A stretch of 64,000 bases of DNA from Clitoria ternatea (lineage: Eukaryota; Streptophyta; Magnoliopsida; Fabales; Fabaceae), in contig CM075669.1 in assembly GCA_037962975.1 (NCBI GenBank), forward strand, positions 120,110,501 to 120,174,500. The letters run 5' to 3'. A model generated the notes under the pieces. The model was given only the letters and a program-made list of their open reading frames with translations. It was not told the origin of the DNA and ran no database searches. How positions within the stretch are numbered: the first letter of the stretch is position 1; every line of letters begins with the position of its first letter. Both the position numbers and the translations under genes were made by a program. Positions 31,505-44,000 of the stretch are shown here, in pieces.

Positions 31505-34500
31505 TGTACAAGGAAACTTGGTGGAACAGATACACCTTATATACAATATATCATATATAATACATTGTCATAGCAGTAATTGTACATACTAAAAGTGAAG
31601 GGGCACGCAGGCTCCGACAAATGAAAATAGAATAATCTATCCTAATTTTCCCGTCCTTGATCCGAGAAGAACTCGCGTGATCCTCGATATGAAGTCTGTG
31701 TGATCCTCTACGGTGTATGGTCCAACCTGGAAGTCTGGAAAAATAGTTGTAAAGGTGAGTCTTCACCTCCACAATAATCGGGAAGATGTCTCATGAACAC
31801 CTGCCCACATACAACACAAACAATCCAAGATCGAGTCCTACCGCTCTCTTTGGGATTCCTAAAATACACTCTAAGTTATCTTACCACTCTTTATCTTAGC
31901 TGAACATTCCCATCTTCCGAGTCACCTCTCAGGGTTACTAATATCTATAAGATCATATTTAAACAACAAGCAATCACAATTTCAACACAGTAATGCAATG
32001 CATGAATTCATTTCGTTATTCAAATCTTTTATTAGTTATCATGATGCATGTGAGCCCATCTCCTCCTCAACAATCTCATATACAATATCCATGTGCACAA
32101 CAACGCCACCCTTATCTCCCCTCCCCAACTAGAGTGACCGGAGCTATTCTCGTTCTGGTTTTCACAATGGGTAAGGACTCTCAGTCCCAACATCAAAATG
32201 ACCAATCACACACTTCACACATCACCACAGAACGGGTACTCCACGGTCATAGAAAATCCCGCTTCTTGTCGAAGTACACCAGAGTTTGCTACGGGCTGTC
32301 CGGCGACAGGTGCGAATTCGATGCCACTTGGAATTCCTGCCTCCGGTGATACTCCCTAGACTGCCCTCGGGTATCGAGGACTGTATGCTCTAGGGGATTT
32401 TTCAAACATCCCTCCTCAACTCCAATTCATGATGCACAATTCAATAATTCATTTTTATTCAATGGTACTCGGTAGGGTCCCCCAAATGACTCCCCTCCAT
32501 TCCTAATGTCGAGTCCTTTTCTTTACTCAGTGTAACCAAGTCTTCTCATTTTCTTTATTATAGTACGTGCTCGACACTTAGGAATGAAGTGAGGTTTTAC
32601 ACTTTCTTAACAATTTGGGTACATTGGCGCTTCAACGCCCACATTTCATCTTGGATCCAAGTCTCACATACTTTCATATTTAATCATTTTGGGACCTCTA
32701 CCGATACCATTTTCCAAATCTTTCATTTACAAATTCCTTGTCTAGTTATCCATACATTATACGATGTTCACAACCATACCATATCAACAAGTATACAGTA
32801 GCATCATACCAGTGCTATTCATCACGTCACATCGCATATACACATTGTCACAACCATCACACATCTCATCACATATGCACCTTGCACAACTAGCACACGT
32901 ATACATTCATTGTACTTAAGAAACCATCACATCTCATCACATATGCACCTTGCACAACTAGCACACGCATACATTCATTGTACTTAAGAAACCATAACAC
33001 AATCACTTAGCACGCCACATATCAAACACGTATGTATTCATGAGGTCTCATTGTCTTGGTTCACTTAGTAGTACGTGGATCAAATTCTTATCAACTCGGT
33101 AAGCTTTCAAGTGTAATTAAGAATTCTCTATGATCTTATTAAGTAAAACTAGTCTATTAGATTTTTACCGTTTGATATTCCTTGCTAAATTCTTAGTTAG
33201 TTTTTGATTATCTTTGGTAACTATTATCTTATCTTCATTTTTAAATAAATCTTAACTTCCATACTTCACTCCTTTTAATTCATCATATATCTTATATTTA
33301 CCTTATCTTAATTCCTTGCATGCAATCACAATATTTTCTTTAACTTAGTTTTCACTAGATTAAATAACTCTTCCTTAATAACTTAATTAGTCAACCCACT
33401 TTCTCTGACTATATTCAATCCTTTTTCTCTTGGGATAATTTATTTTACCTACACACGAGCGTTGGACTCCTCTAATTCAAGGTATCCTAGTCATTTGAGG
33501 AAGTTAATATTTAGCCTAATTACTTTCTCTTTTACCATACACCAAAATTTTGTGTAACTAACTTTCATGCCTTCGTTGTTAACCATTTTGATCTAGACTA
33601 ACTTTTCCTTTGGTTTCTTTCTTTAATCATAATGGTTAAATTATTCACTTATTAATTCATTTCCCGAAGAAGTAAAAGAATATCCTAAAATAATTAGTTC
33701 TAAATTCATTCTTATTACCCGGTTCTCTTTAAAGACTTCTATCCCATTTCCTTAGTCTCTAAAGTTATCACTCCCTTTCCTTAATTGATCACCAAAATAG
33801 TCACTAAAGTGGTGGCTAAAGTTAATCATCAACATTTTCTTCTTTTCCTACCAATACTTATTACTTACTTTCATTCCCTCCAAGAATCCCTATATGATCC
33901 AAAAAGGAAAAATCTTCAATTTATTTAACTATACTGTCATGCCCATTTTTTTTTGAATTAAATTATCCAAATACCAAAGTATATCTATTTACTTACTTTA
34001 AAAATTTCATTTTTAAGAGCCAAACTTTTCATCACCACTTTAAATAAATTTTCTCTAAATTAAATCTCTTTATTCCTATTTTGATTTATATCATCATAAG
34101 AAACTTTTCTAAAAATTCAATTTCTTTACTTTAACTCTAGAAACCTCTTTCGCGACTAACGATCGAAGGTTCTTTTATCGTACGAGATATTTTGTAAAAT
34201 GATTCGATAACGACTAATGACGAATTAACTATCTAATGGCGGGGCTTACCGGATAGTGTTCTACAAATAACATAATAATTTCCAACAATTAAAATTTATT
34301 AGTTACAACCATATCGAATGAAACTGAGCCCGCTTAACACTAAATTTTTCCTAAATTCCTTTTTGAACGTCCAATCGTGAGAGAATTCTTTTGGGTATCC
34401 GAACATCGTGTTGCACCAAATAATTTTAGAATATTAATTATTTCAAAAATGTAAGTTTTGGGTTATCGGTTACGAAAATTTCTACGGTTTGAAATCTGAC

Positions 34501-37500
34501 CGCCGGATCGCGACAAAACTTGAAACGTGTGTTCCTAATTACGTAATCACCATCATATCACAACTAGGATTGCAAACAAATGAGATGGAGACCCCCTTTA
34601 CCTCATGGTTTCGCTGCTGCCCGGAGGAGAAGTTTGAAGATTTTGTCGAAAATTCCGCCGATTGGTCCTAACGTACTCCGGTCGTTGTCTAGGCTCCCGA
34701 ATCCTTAGAAAAATGATCATGCATGGTTAAGAAAGAGGAAAACAGCCATGGTTTAGCAAGGCAATTAGTAGGACAGCCATGGATTTAATTGAAGTTGAAA
34801 CAGTTTGTTACCAAAGGTTCAGCGTTCGTTAGAAATCTCCCGCTGTTCGTTGCCGATCGTTCGCGTAATCCTAAAGAGAAAGTGACATGTAGAAGACTTA
34901 GCAACATGGTCACGGTTTTGGGTCTCCAAAACACCAAGGAAGAAGGCTCAAAATGCATGCATGGAGGTGTAGGAATCTAAAGAAAAGAGAACAAAGGTTT
35001 TAAGAGTAAGAAAATCAAAACCTTACCTTATCTTGTTAGGTGATGCTCACGGTTTTAAAGCCTCAAAGCAAGGATATGAGATTGTGTTCTTTGAGATCCT
35101 TGCATGTTAGACAAATGAAAATGGTGGTGGTCTTGGTGGTGGTTGGTGGTGGTTGTTTGGGCGGCCAGTGGTGGTTGGTGGCTTGGCTAGGGAGGAGAGG
35201 AGATGAAGAGAAGAGAATCATGGTGGTTGTAGGCTGAGTTTCAGCCATGAGATGTAGAGAGAAAAGAGAGTTGGATGGAGTTAGAAGGGAATGATGAACA
35301 AAAGTGATGGAAAGCTTTGCATGAATCTTCATTGGCTGAATTGGAAGGTGACCAGCTGAGTGGGGGGAAGGAGCAAGGTGGTGACACCTCTCTAATGAGG
35401 TGGTAAGAGCTGGATATGCATGGGAGAAGGGAGTTTTTAGAGCTACACAAGTGTCCCTTGAGTGGAAAGTGGTGATTGGCCAAGATTGCATGGAGAAGCT
35501 GAGGTGTTTAACTTTGGGCGTAACTTTGTGCAAGTTTATAAGGGATGATGTAGGCCGAATTTGAAAATGGGATGAACACAAAAATTGTAGAACTGTTTGT
35601 TCTCTTTAAATCCATATGAAGAACAAAAGAATCTATTAAGAATTGAGTGAGATATGGCCCAAATACGGAACAAGTGCAGGGCTATGACGGGATTTTTGTC
35701 CCTTGCACAAATAATTTTTCTGGGCCAAATGTGCTGCGAATTGGACTTTGGTTTCTTCATCAAAGTTGTGGAGAAATGTGTCGGGAAACTTTTAGTGAAG
35801 GTCTCATTCAATTGCATGGCCATATGAGAGAGTTAAGTGGAAAATACTACACCTTGTGCAAGCTGTTGCTGGAGAAACGTGAATTGGTGTAGTGTTTTAA
35901 ATTCTGGAATTTATGGAGTGGGAATTTGATTTCAAGCCCTTCACAAAGCTTTTAGATCTTCCTTTCCTATTTAATTTGATATATCATTTGTAATGATCCA
36001 ATACCTGTAACCCGAGGTATGATCAAAATACGAAAGGATGCTCTAATCGCCTTCGAATCAGGTAGAGCTGTGGAAATAAATTTGTAATAAATTCTCCTTT
36101 GAGAATTGACCTTTGTGACCTTCATAAGAATTGTATATGTTTTTGATACGGATCTATACCAAAAAGAATGAAGTGGTTTGAGTCCCGGAAGAGGGTGATA
36201 TAGCAATTTTTATGGGGGCTATCAGCATAGTGACGTGAAACTCATGGATTGGTAAAGATTCTAAAAACTGTACCAATCTGTAAGGATATAGCTTTTGAAG
36301 TCTTCACAAAAAATGTAGATAATTTTGTTATGGTGATTTTGACACCAATTTTGCAAGAAACAAAGGTCGTACGAGAGAGTTGTGAATTTTTGAACGAACC
36401 TTGCGCAGGATAAAAATGTGAATAATCATGGTTCTATGATGAATTTAATAAATTCTTGAATCTGAGCATGACAGAGTAGGAATTTGAGATCGAGGCCAGA
36501 AATAGAGTTTGGAGATATCTTTAAAACGAAGTGAACAAAACTAGAATTACCTCAATCGAACATCGTTTGAGGAAACCACGTCAAAAACATCAGGAACGCG
36601 CAGACTAGGCCTCCGAAGAAATGAAATGACTCATGGATGAGGTTGGCAGAGACCAAATCAAACTTCAAGCTCTTCATGAAACATTCCTAAAATTTAGAAA
36701 CGGGTTATTAGGCACCGACGGTGTCTCCATTGGACACCCCGAGGGATATAAACAGTTAAACGTAAGAAACGTTGAGGATTTTGATTTGGCCGGTCATGCT
36801 AAGTCAATTACCCTCGATTCTTTAGGGAGCGATCCTAAGAGGACTTGATTCCTTAGTGGATCATTAGTCTCGATTTGACTGATCAGAGTTTGACCTTAAG
36901 TGGGGCCCTACAGTTTACTTCTTGAAGAACCGAACGTCGTTTATCATTAAAATAAGTAATTAAATAATCTCTTTAACTAAAATATATTATAAATAAATAT
37001 ATATATATATATATATTTTGTATCTTAATATTATCATAGATAATGTTAAACACTAAAATAAGGATTATCTATTTATTTCATTTTATATTAATTAACTGAA
37101 CTCTTCAATAACAACGTCTGTTTATCTGCTGACATCCAAATAACGTATTATTCTGTGATCATTTTATTAAGGAGGTTTAATTAAGTTTGATGAAATCTTG
37201 GGCTCTAATAATCATATATCCTCTAAATCTAACTTGATACTTAAATGGATTTACTTATTCTTAATCTGTTCCCAATCAGATAACTGACCATCAGCACTTA
37301 TAATCTATCAGAATTAAAGATATATCATAATTCATCAATTCTAGCATCAATAACAGAATACATTCATGAATACAATACTTCATCAATAATCTAATTACTG
37401 AATCAAACACATTTATCTCTATATAAATCGTCAATAATTCAGCAAGTCTCTCTAGGGGTTACTATTGTACACAGCCTCCCTTACTCACTCGTCTCCGTTT

Positions 37501-37664
37501 AACTGACTATCTGTTGCTCACATCCTCTCAATTCTTATTTTCCTACATTCTCACGATGATCTAAGGATCAAGCCTAAGCCTCATTCTCTAAAAATACTTA
37601 GCATGATACTCTCAGGGGTTTTGAGAGCTTAGGTTCCTATTCCAAAAAAACCAGGGCTGTTACA
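31505..37664 (-). mobile_element. D1: large LTR-like element in minus orientation
   Basis: Read on the minus strand it begins TGTAACAGCCCTGG at 37664, and it seems to end near CCTTGTACA at 31505, next to a poly-T/poly-A run. It is homologous along much of its length to D2, which reads in the opposite direction. Shared landmarks are the first ~150 bp, a segment near 36360-36860, and TTACAACTATTTTTC near its end. No gag or pol was found, so a solo LTR of a gypsy element is the simplest reading. Immediate flanks (AGAAG and AAGAG) are not an exact duplication. The reading frames inside it look incidental. Confidence 0.6.
32863..32998. repeat. Tandem duplication of 68 bp inside D1
   Basis: A unit starting ATCTCATCACATATGCACC at 32863 is repeated from 32931 with one visible substitution (CGTATA to CGCATA). 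It is a recent local duplication. Confidence 0.9.
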
Positions 37665-38390
37665 AAGAGTGTGCCTCACAGCAATTAAAGGACACACTCT
37701 GACCTTGATTATAGATGAGGATTGTGAGAAATGAAAGGAAGCATAGCAAAAGTAAAAGAAAAGTGAAAAATCAATAAAGCAATTCCTATATAGAAGAAAA
37801 ATGGTATTGAAAAAAATAAATGAAAGAGAAGAAAGAAAAAAAGGAAGATTCCAAAGGACTGAAAGAGAAGAAGGTTCAAAGCACTACAAGTAGTTGAGTT
37901 ATCCTTCATCTGAAAAAAATAAAAATAAAAGCAAAGAGCTGGTTAGTAAAGGCATTTGAGTTAAGATTGAGGTAAGGCATCAGTGGGTACATCTTTTAAC
38001 CCAACATTGACTAGAAAAACAAAAAGGAGCCTATAGCCTAACCCTATTACAAGCTTAAAAAGCCCTTACTGATCCAGTTGTGCTAGCATATGTCATGATG
38101 TTTAGAACTGTTGCAAGCCTATGTTGATCTAACAATTATGCAGGTGATAAGTGCATGAAATTGACCCTATACACTGAGAGAAGAGTGAAACACTAATCCT
38201 TGTGAGGAGAGCATCACCAGCTTGTTCCCGATGGAAGTGTGAGTAATTATATTTTCAGAAGATGCAAAAAGAAAGCATGAATGACATTCAATAATTATGG
38301 TATGAATTAAGTTAAGGGAAGGTTGATTGTCATGAGTAAGTGCAATTGATTTAATTAATCTGAGTTCTTGCTTGAGGACAATCAAGCTTT

Positions 38391-38403
38391 AAGTTTGAGG
38401 ATA
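38391..38403 (+). other. Polypurine-like tract of element A
   Basis: AAGTTTGAGGATA lies directly before the LTR start. Relatives have AAGTTTGGGG at this place, so it is slightly degenerate. Confidence 0.65.
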
Positions 38404-38602
38404 TGATAAGTCTTGAAAAGACTTAATAAATTCATCTTTAATTTAACTTAATCCATTAAATATTATTGAGTTTGGCATTATTATTTAATAAATTGTCATT
38501 CTTTCCTTTTTTAATTATTTAATTCAAATGTGTTTAAATTGTGCAAGAAAATGGTTAAAAAGATAAGCATATAAGGAAATATGTTTATTGAGAGATCCAT
38601 TA

Positions 38603-38990
38603 ACCTAGCGTACATACGCTAGAAAGCCAACGTACATACGCTAGGCATTTATATGTTTGTATTTTGCAGGATCAGGTGTAGGATATCCAACGTACATACA
38701 CTGGCCTCCCAGCGTACATATGCGTAGATCCAGTGAGTTAAAGACATCACGCTCAGGCGAGAAAGCTCTACGCTCAAGGGTGAAACCACCATGCATTCAC
38801 GTAAAAAAAAAGTCACAACATGCATTAAAGCTTTCATCACGCTCAAGCGCCTATGTACCACGCTTAAGCGTGAAGTTGCCCTACGTACATGTAAAGACTA
38901 TTCAAAGGGACGCTTAAGCGCAACAAGTCACGCTTAAGCGTGAAGACATCCTGCATGCATAAAAAAAAAAGTATCACGCTTAAGCGCATA
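38603..38990 (+). repeat. Palindrome array in the LTR of element A
   Basis: CGTACATACGCT occurs at 38609-38620 and 38631-38642, with variants near 38690 and 38712. ACGCTCAAGCG and ACGCTTAAGCG words follow near 38747, 38770, 38838, 38861, 38909, 38930 and 38974. The same words make up the internal array at 18180-18975. Confidence 0.9.
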
Positions 38991-39171
38991 CATACTCCTT
39001 CAACGTGAAGTGCTGCATTTATTAGTTGTTGATTCTTTTTGTATACAAGTAATTTAAGTTATGTATTATAATTGGTCATTTCTCTGTAATTAATTAATTA
39101 GTTTTGTTAGTTTAACTGTTAAGTGGATTCCTTTGTATTTAATTAGAGTTAGTTAGTTAGTTTTGCCATAG

Positions 39172-39192
39172 CTATATATATATATATATATT
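39172..39192 (+). promoter_or_regulatory. TATA-like tract in the LTR of element A
   Basis: A CTATATATATAT run lies about 180 bp after the palindrome array, in the position expected for the LTR promoter. It is also a plain TA microsatellite, so its function is a guess. Confidence 0.4.
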
Positions 39193-39993
39193 TGTAAATA
39201 CTCTGTAAAGGCGTAGAAGCAATAACACAATTCATTTCTCTAATTTTCAATCTCTTTTTAAACATTTTCCCTCTCTAAACTCTCTCTCACATGGCTTTCC
39301 ACGTTCCACTTTCTAAAACCACTTCCATGGGTTGCTAAACCCCTAAGGTCGGGATTGCTGAAGCTTCCAATGAATCTTGAATTTGTATTAAGGAAATTAT
39401 CTTCTGAAGTAAGAAGAGAACAAGCTAAGAAGTGGCGCTACATTGCTGGATTGACAAATCTAGACCTAATTAAAGAATCTCATCAGTGAGGAATCATGGT
39501 TGAGGCTTAGGTAACGTCTAGCTTCCTAACTAATTCAGGCCTAGTAATTAGGTGAATAGTAGGGTTCAATCCATAATTTTGAATTAGATTTCTCTATCAC
39601 TGAACACCTAAGGGATTAGGTTTTAATGCTTAGGAATTAGTGCTATTCACCTAAGAAATTAGGGATTAACCATCTGTGAATTGTCATCTTGAGTCTGAAG
39701 CTTAATTGAACCTTAACTGTTTCTTGATGAAATTGTAAGCTGAAGCAATTCTAACCTATCTTCCATTAATCACATTACACTTCACCTTTTATATTGTTTA
39801 TGAAATTACAAAAACATAAAAATAATAAAAAAGCATAAACAGAATGAATTTTACCTTGTATTGTTCTGGTTCAGCTCTTGCTAGTCTAAGACTATGGTAA
39901 TTACCTCAATCCCTGTGGGACAATCAAACATATTACAAATTTAACGATTGGTGCGCTTGCCAAAAGAATTTAATCATCTGAGATTATGCATCA

Positions 39994-41072
39994 GGTTATT
40001 AATTTCCACAAAAAGAGTGTGTGACTTATTCAACCCCTCCTTCTAAGTCTGACTCTGAACCATCAATCGTGATCATCAGAAACACAAATGACAGAAAAAG
40101 GGAAGCTTCAAGTCATTTGAGGGGTGGCTTAAAGGTTTTATGACCTGGTAAGTTACACAAATGATTCAACTCTTTGGTTATTATCAATTAGAAACTAGTG
40201 GTCCATGCATAAATTGAGTGGGAGATTGTTAGTTGTCAATTTTACCATATTTTTAATAGCAAAAATTCTTCAATTTGTAAATTATATGTAAGAAGTTGTA
40301 AGATATGAAAATATTAAGTATGAGGTAAAATTTTCATGTGGTAGTTTAGCTTGAGGTTGGATGAGGCACTATATATTTAACCTTTTTATAAGGACTTTGA
40401 TGTCGTCCTAACATGGTATAGGGATAGGCCTACCTTCCAGAAGGATAAGAGAGCACAAGGACAGGCACCGAGGGATGATGATGATTTTAGAGGATTTTTG
40501 AAAAGTCCATGACATGTGAGTAATTACATTAAAAGAGTATAATTGGTGACATATGAACTTTATAAATGACAAAGGTAATATGGTTTACTTATGGATTAGA
40601 ATGTGTTGATATGTGATTGCATTGTTATTTACTACTTGGAGTGGTACTCACTTCTCCAAATATCATTTATAATGAATTTTTAGGGAAATGAGGACGCTTG
40701 GTAAGCTTGGTGGCTAAATGGATGCACAATACCGTGGGAAGGACTTATTATGTAAATATATTTTATGGATTATGTTGTGAATTGTATATGTTTAATTTGG
40801 AATGGTCATTGGGTTAACGTTGAACCATAATGGCTATTTTGATTTTGACTTCTTGTTTTGGTGATTTGCATGATGGTGCAAAACCTTATGGATATGGTTT
40901 AATTTGATGTTGATTATACAAAATATTTTAATGCCAATGATGCATATGTTTTGACATGCTTGATGTGGAAGACCTATGATTAGGTTATGAAGTTGATGGT
41001 TAATGTAATGTTGTGTGCATTTTGATTTAATGGGATATAGTGTGATGTAATAGAATCAATGGTATGTGTGTG
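39994..41072. other. Unclassified repeat remnant between A and D2
   Basis: No coding frame was recognised. It contains GACTTATTCAACCCC (40022-40036), of a kind seen in plant retroelement leaders. GAGTGGGAGATTGTTAG near 40217 looks like a polypurine tract joined to an LTR start. It is probably the remains of another LTR element into which D2 inserted; not classifiable by eye. Confidence 0.35.
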
Positions 41073-44000
41073 TGTAACAACCCTGATTTTTCAGAGTAAG
41101 AACCTAGACTCTTGGAACCCTTGAGAGTACCCTATTAAGTCTTTTAAGGAGAGTTGAGGCTTCGGCCTGATACCTGAATTGCTCTAAGCATGAGGGAAGG
41201 AGACCCCGAGAGAATGTAGGTAGTAAACAATCCAGTTCAATGAGATAAGTGAGTAATAATAGTTGTGTTTAGTGATGATGTTTAGTTAGAGAAAGAGTGA
41301 GTTTGTTGATTTAGTAGTAATTAATATGAGATATTAATCATGTTTAATTTAATGTGAAACTGTTAATAAGGTAAATATCTCATTGTTAATGATATTTAAA
41401 TTGGTGAAATGATGATTAATAGATGATGTTTAATTTTAGTGATTAATATGCAATTTTAGTCAACCATTCATTGATTATAGTAATAGCTATTGAAAATATT
41501 TAATTATTTAAATATCAGGTTTAGTTTTAATACTAAATATTTATTAAAACTCGAAATTTCATAAGATGATAATTGGCCCTTTAATGAATATGATTAGTAA
41601 CGAGTACCTTATTTTAACTCGGTGTCGATTGATTAATAAATTTTATTATTAATGATTCTATTAATTAATGTAAAACAAAATAATTAATCATTGTTCATTT
41701 TGATGTCTAAATATTGTTAACGATGAATTTAACAATATAAAAGCTTAATTATAATGATGTTAAGTTAAAATTTATTCAATTATTATTAATATTTAAATGA
41801 TAAATATCGTTTGGTTCCTCAGATTTAAACTGTGGGACCTAGACAGAAGTTAGACTTCAACCATTTGACCCGAGACTAGTGATCCTATAGGGAAACTATT
41901 CCTATTAGGATCCTTTCATAAATAATGAAGGATGTCTGACTTGGCCTAATCGGTCTGATCAGAACCTCCAACGTCTCCTACGTTTAATCGTGCATATACT
42001 TTGGGGTATCTGATGGTAGCACGGTGGGCCCTTGGTGACTCGTTTTGATGTTTTAGGAACTTTTCATGAAGGGGCCGAAGCTTGAGTCGGACTTTATCAA
42101 CCCCGTTTTTCCATAAATCGGTTTCATCAAAAATTACCTTAAAGCTCAACCTGAACATCTTCGGTGTTTTGGACCCAACTTTCACATACAATCTTAGAAT
42201 CAGATATTTTTATCTCGATCTCTTTGTTTTGAAAAGATCTATAACCTCTGTTTCTAGTCCAGATCTCCGATTCTCACTTTGTCACCCCCAAAATTAAGGA
42301 TTAAGCATGTCCACCTTAAAATTTCATTGTTTGAGCATTTTATCTTGCGCATGGTTCATTCAAAAATGCATAACTCTCTCATACAACCTCTGATTTACAC
42401 AAACCAAGTGTCAAAATCTCTGTAACAAAATTATCTACGTTTTTCATATAGACATCAAGAGCTTAATCCCTTTAGATCAATATATTTTAATGAATCTTTC
42501 CAGACCCCTGACTATCTCATCACCATGCTGGCAGCTTCCAGTAAAATTTGAATAACTCCCTTGTTCAGTACTAGAATCGCTTTGTTATTTTTTCTATGGA
42601 TCTGTATCAAAGAACTATATAAGTGTCATGAAGGGTACGGAAGCAAATTCTCAAAGGAGAATTAGTGGTGAATTTATTTTTGAAGCCCTAGCTGATTAAG
42701 GAGCTTTAGGAGAATCCTGTCTTAAATTGGGCATATCTCAGGCTACCGACCTTGGATCTTTACAAATAATATATCAAATTAAATGGAAAAAGAAGCTCTA
42801 TAAATTTCATGTTGATCATTTTTTGAGATTCCTATTCCACGAATTAACTCCTCTTTATTTTTAACCTATTTAATTTTGAGTTCGAAAAAAAAATCTTGCA
42901 TGCCTTAATTTCTTGTCTTACAAGTTAATTCTCCCGCCACCGATTTTTGACCACTTCATCACCTCAGGCCACCCACCAGGAGTGGTGTCACCGAATCGTT
43001 TCACCTCTCCACTCAACCTCTCACCTCTTTACCCCACCAATAAGATTACATGTAATTAATCTCTCTAATCTTCAAAACTTCACTCCTTCTCTTAGAAGCA
43101 ATTTCAGCCAGCCACCTTGTTCTTCTTCTTCGCTTTATTTCCAGCAAAATAACCCTTCATCTCACAGCCTTGTGATCATCTAAACTTCATCCATCATTAC
43201 CTCAAATCAATCCCCTCCTTTTCCTCTTCAAGATTGCGACTATACCATACCACCATCACCCACAAAAATTTCTCTTCTTCCTCCTTCCTTCCTCACCAAA
43301 CCTGTAACCCTCCTCCCACAAAACAACCATCTTCTACTCGGTTTTCTTTAAGTGTGAAGCTCTCAAAATCTAGCTAGAAATCTTTTTTCCTTAGCCTCTT
43401 GAAGTCGTGACCATTTAAGGTCACCAAGGTGAGGTTTTAACTCTTAAAATGTTGCCTCATTCCATTCTTGCCAAATTAGAATTTTTAGCTTGCAATGTGG
43501 TGATTTCTTCCCATTTTTAGAGCCTAAGGACGTGACCCTCTTGCCCAATTTTTAGTTTCATATGTTATTTTCTTAGGATCGAGAACCGTAGGTGACGATC
43601 TACGGGCGATTCAGAGCATTTAGCAATTTTTTGGTAAGCTCGCACCCTTCCTCCTCTCAACCAGCGGCTTTCCAATGAGGTAAGGGGTTTCATCTTGTTT
43701 GATTCCGTTCTAAATTACCCTATAATATTGCTTTAGTATCCGGGAATAATTGTTTCAAGTTTCAATGCGATCTAACGGTTAGATCTCAAACCGCAGAATT
43801 TTTCATAACCGATGGTGAAAATTATTATATTTTTAAGTTAATAAGCATTTTTACAATTTTCATAAAGCGTGCCTCGATGTTCATGTACCTAAAAGAAATT
43901 TTATTACGATCATAGTTGTAGCAAAAAATTTAGAAAATTTAGAGTCGGACGGGCTCGGTTGTAATTCGATTTGGTTGTAATATTTAATCATAAATTTTAT

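Larger units (their letters stand above)
37665..39993 (+). mobile_element. Athila-like element A, segment 4 (3' UTR and 3' LTR)
   Basis: Non-coding 3' sequence with the Athila-style phrase CTTGAGGACAATCAAGC leads into a polypurine-like tract. An LTR with TGAT...ATCA ends follows. This finishes element A. The matching 5' LTR is outside the window. Confidence 0.82.
38404..39993 (+). repeat. 3' LTR of Athila element A (about 1,590 bp)
   Basis: It starts TGATAAGTCTTG after the polypurine tract and ends near TATGCATCA. Near its end it carries TGGTGCGCTTGCC, which is also found near the end of element B's LTR. A palindrome array (38603-38990) lies upstream of a TA-rich TATA-like tract (39172-39192). 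The end is chosen from the TGAT/ATCA pairing and could be off by about 20 bp. Confidence 0.75.

Noticed and set aside
31493..31505. Poly-T at the D1 edge as the poly-A tail of a minus-strand LINE or SINE
   Set aside because: D1 begins with TGTAAC, as LTRs do, and no LINE proteins were seen. The run may be a later expansion, so this is not fully excluded.
35105..35180. A GGTGGT-rich stretch as a glycine-rich gene or telomere-like repeat
   Set aside because: It is the reverse of the LTR leader low-complexity tract in D1, with no start, splice sites or conserved domain.
36633..42191. Matching small frames in D1 (36633-36848, plus) and D2 (41946-42191, minus), both antisense to the element
   Set aside because: Similarity follows from DNA homology of the two D copies. 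The frames differ in stops and length and have no known domain.
42947..43183. A Ser/Pro-rich open frame in D2
   Set aside because: It lies in the pyrimidine-rich leader of an LTR and has no conserved domain.
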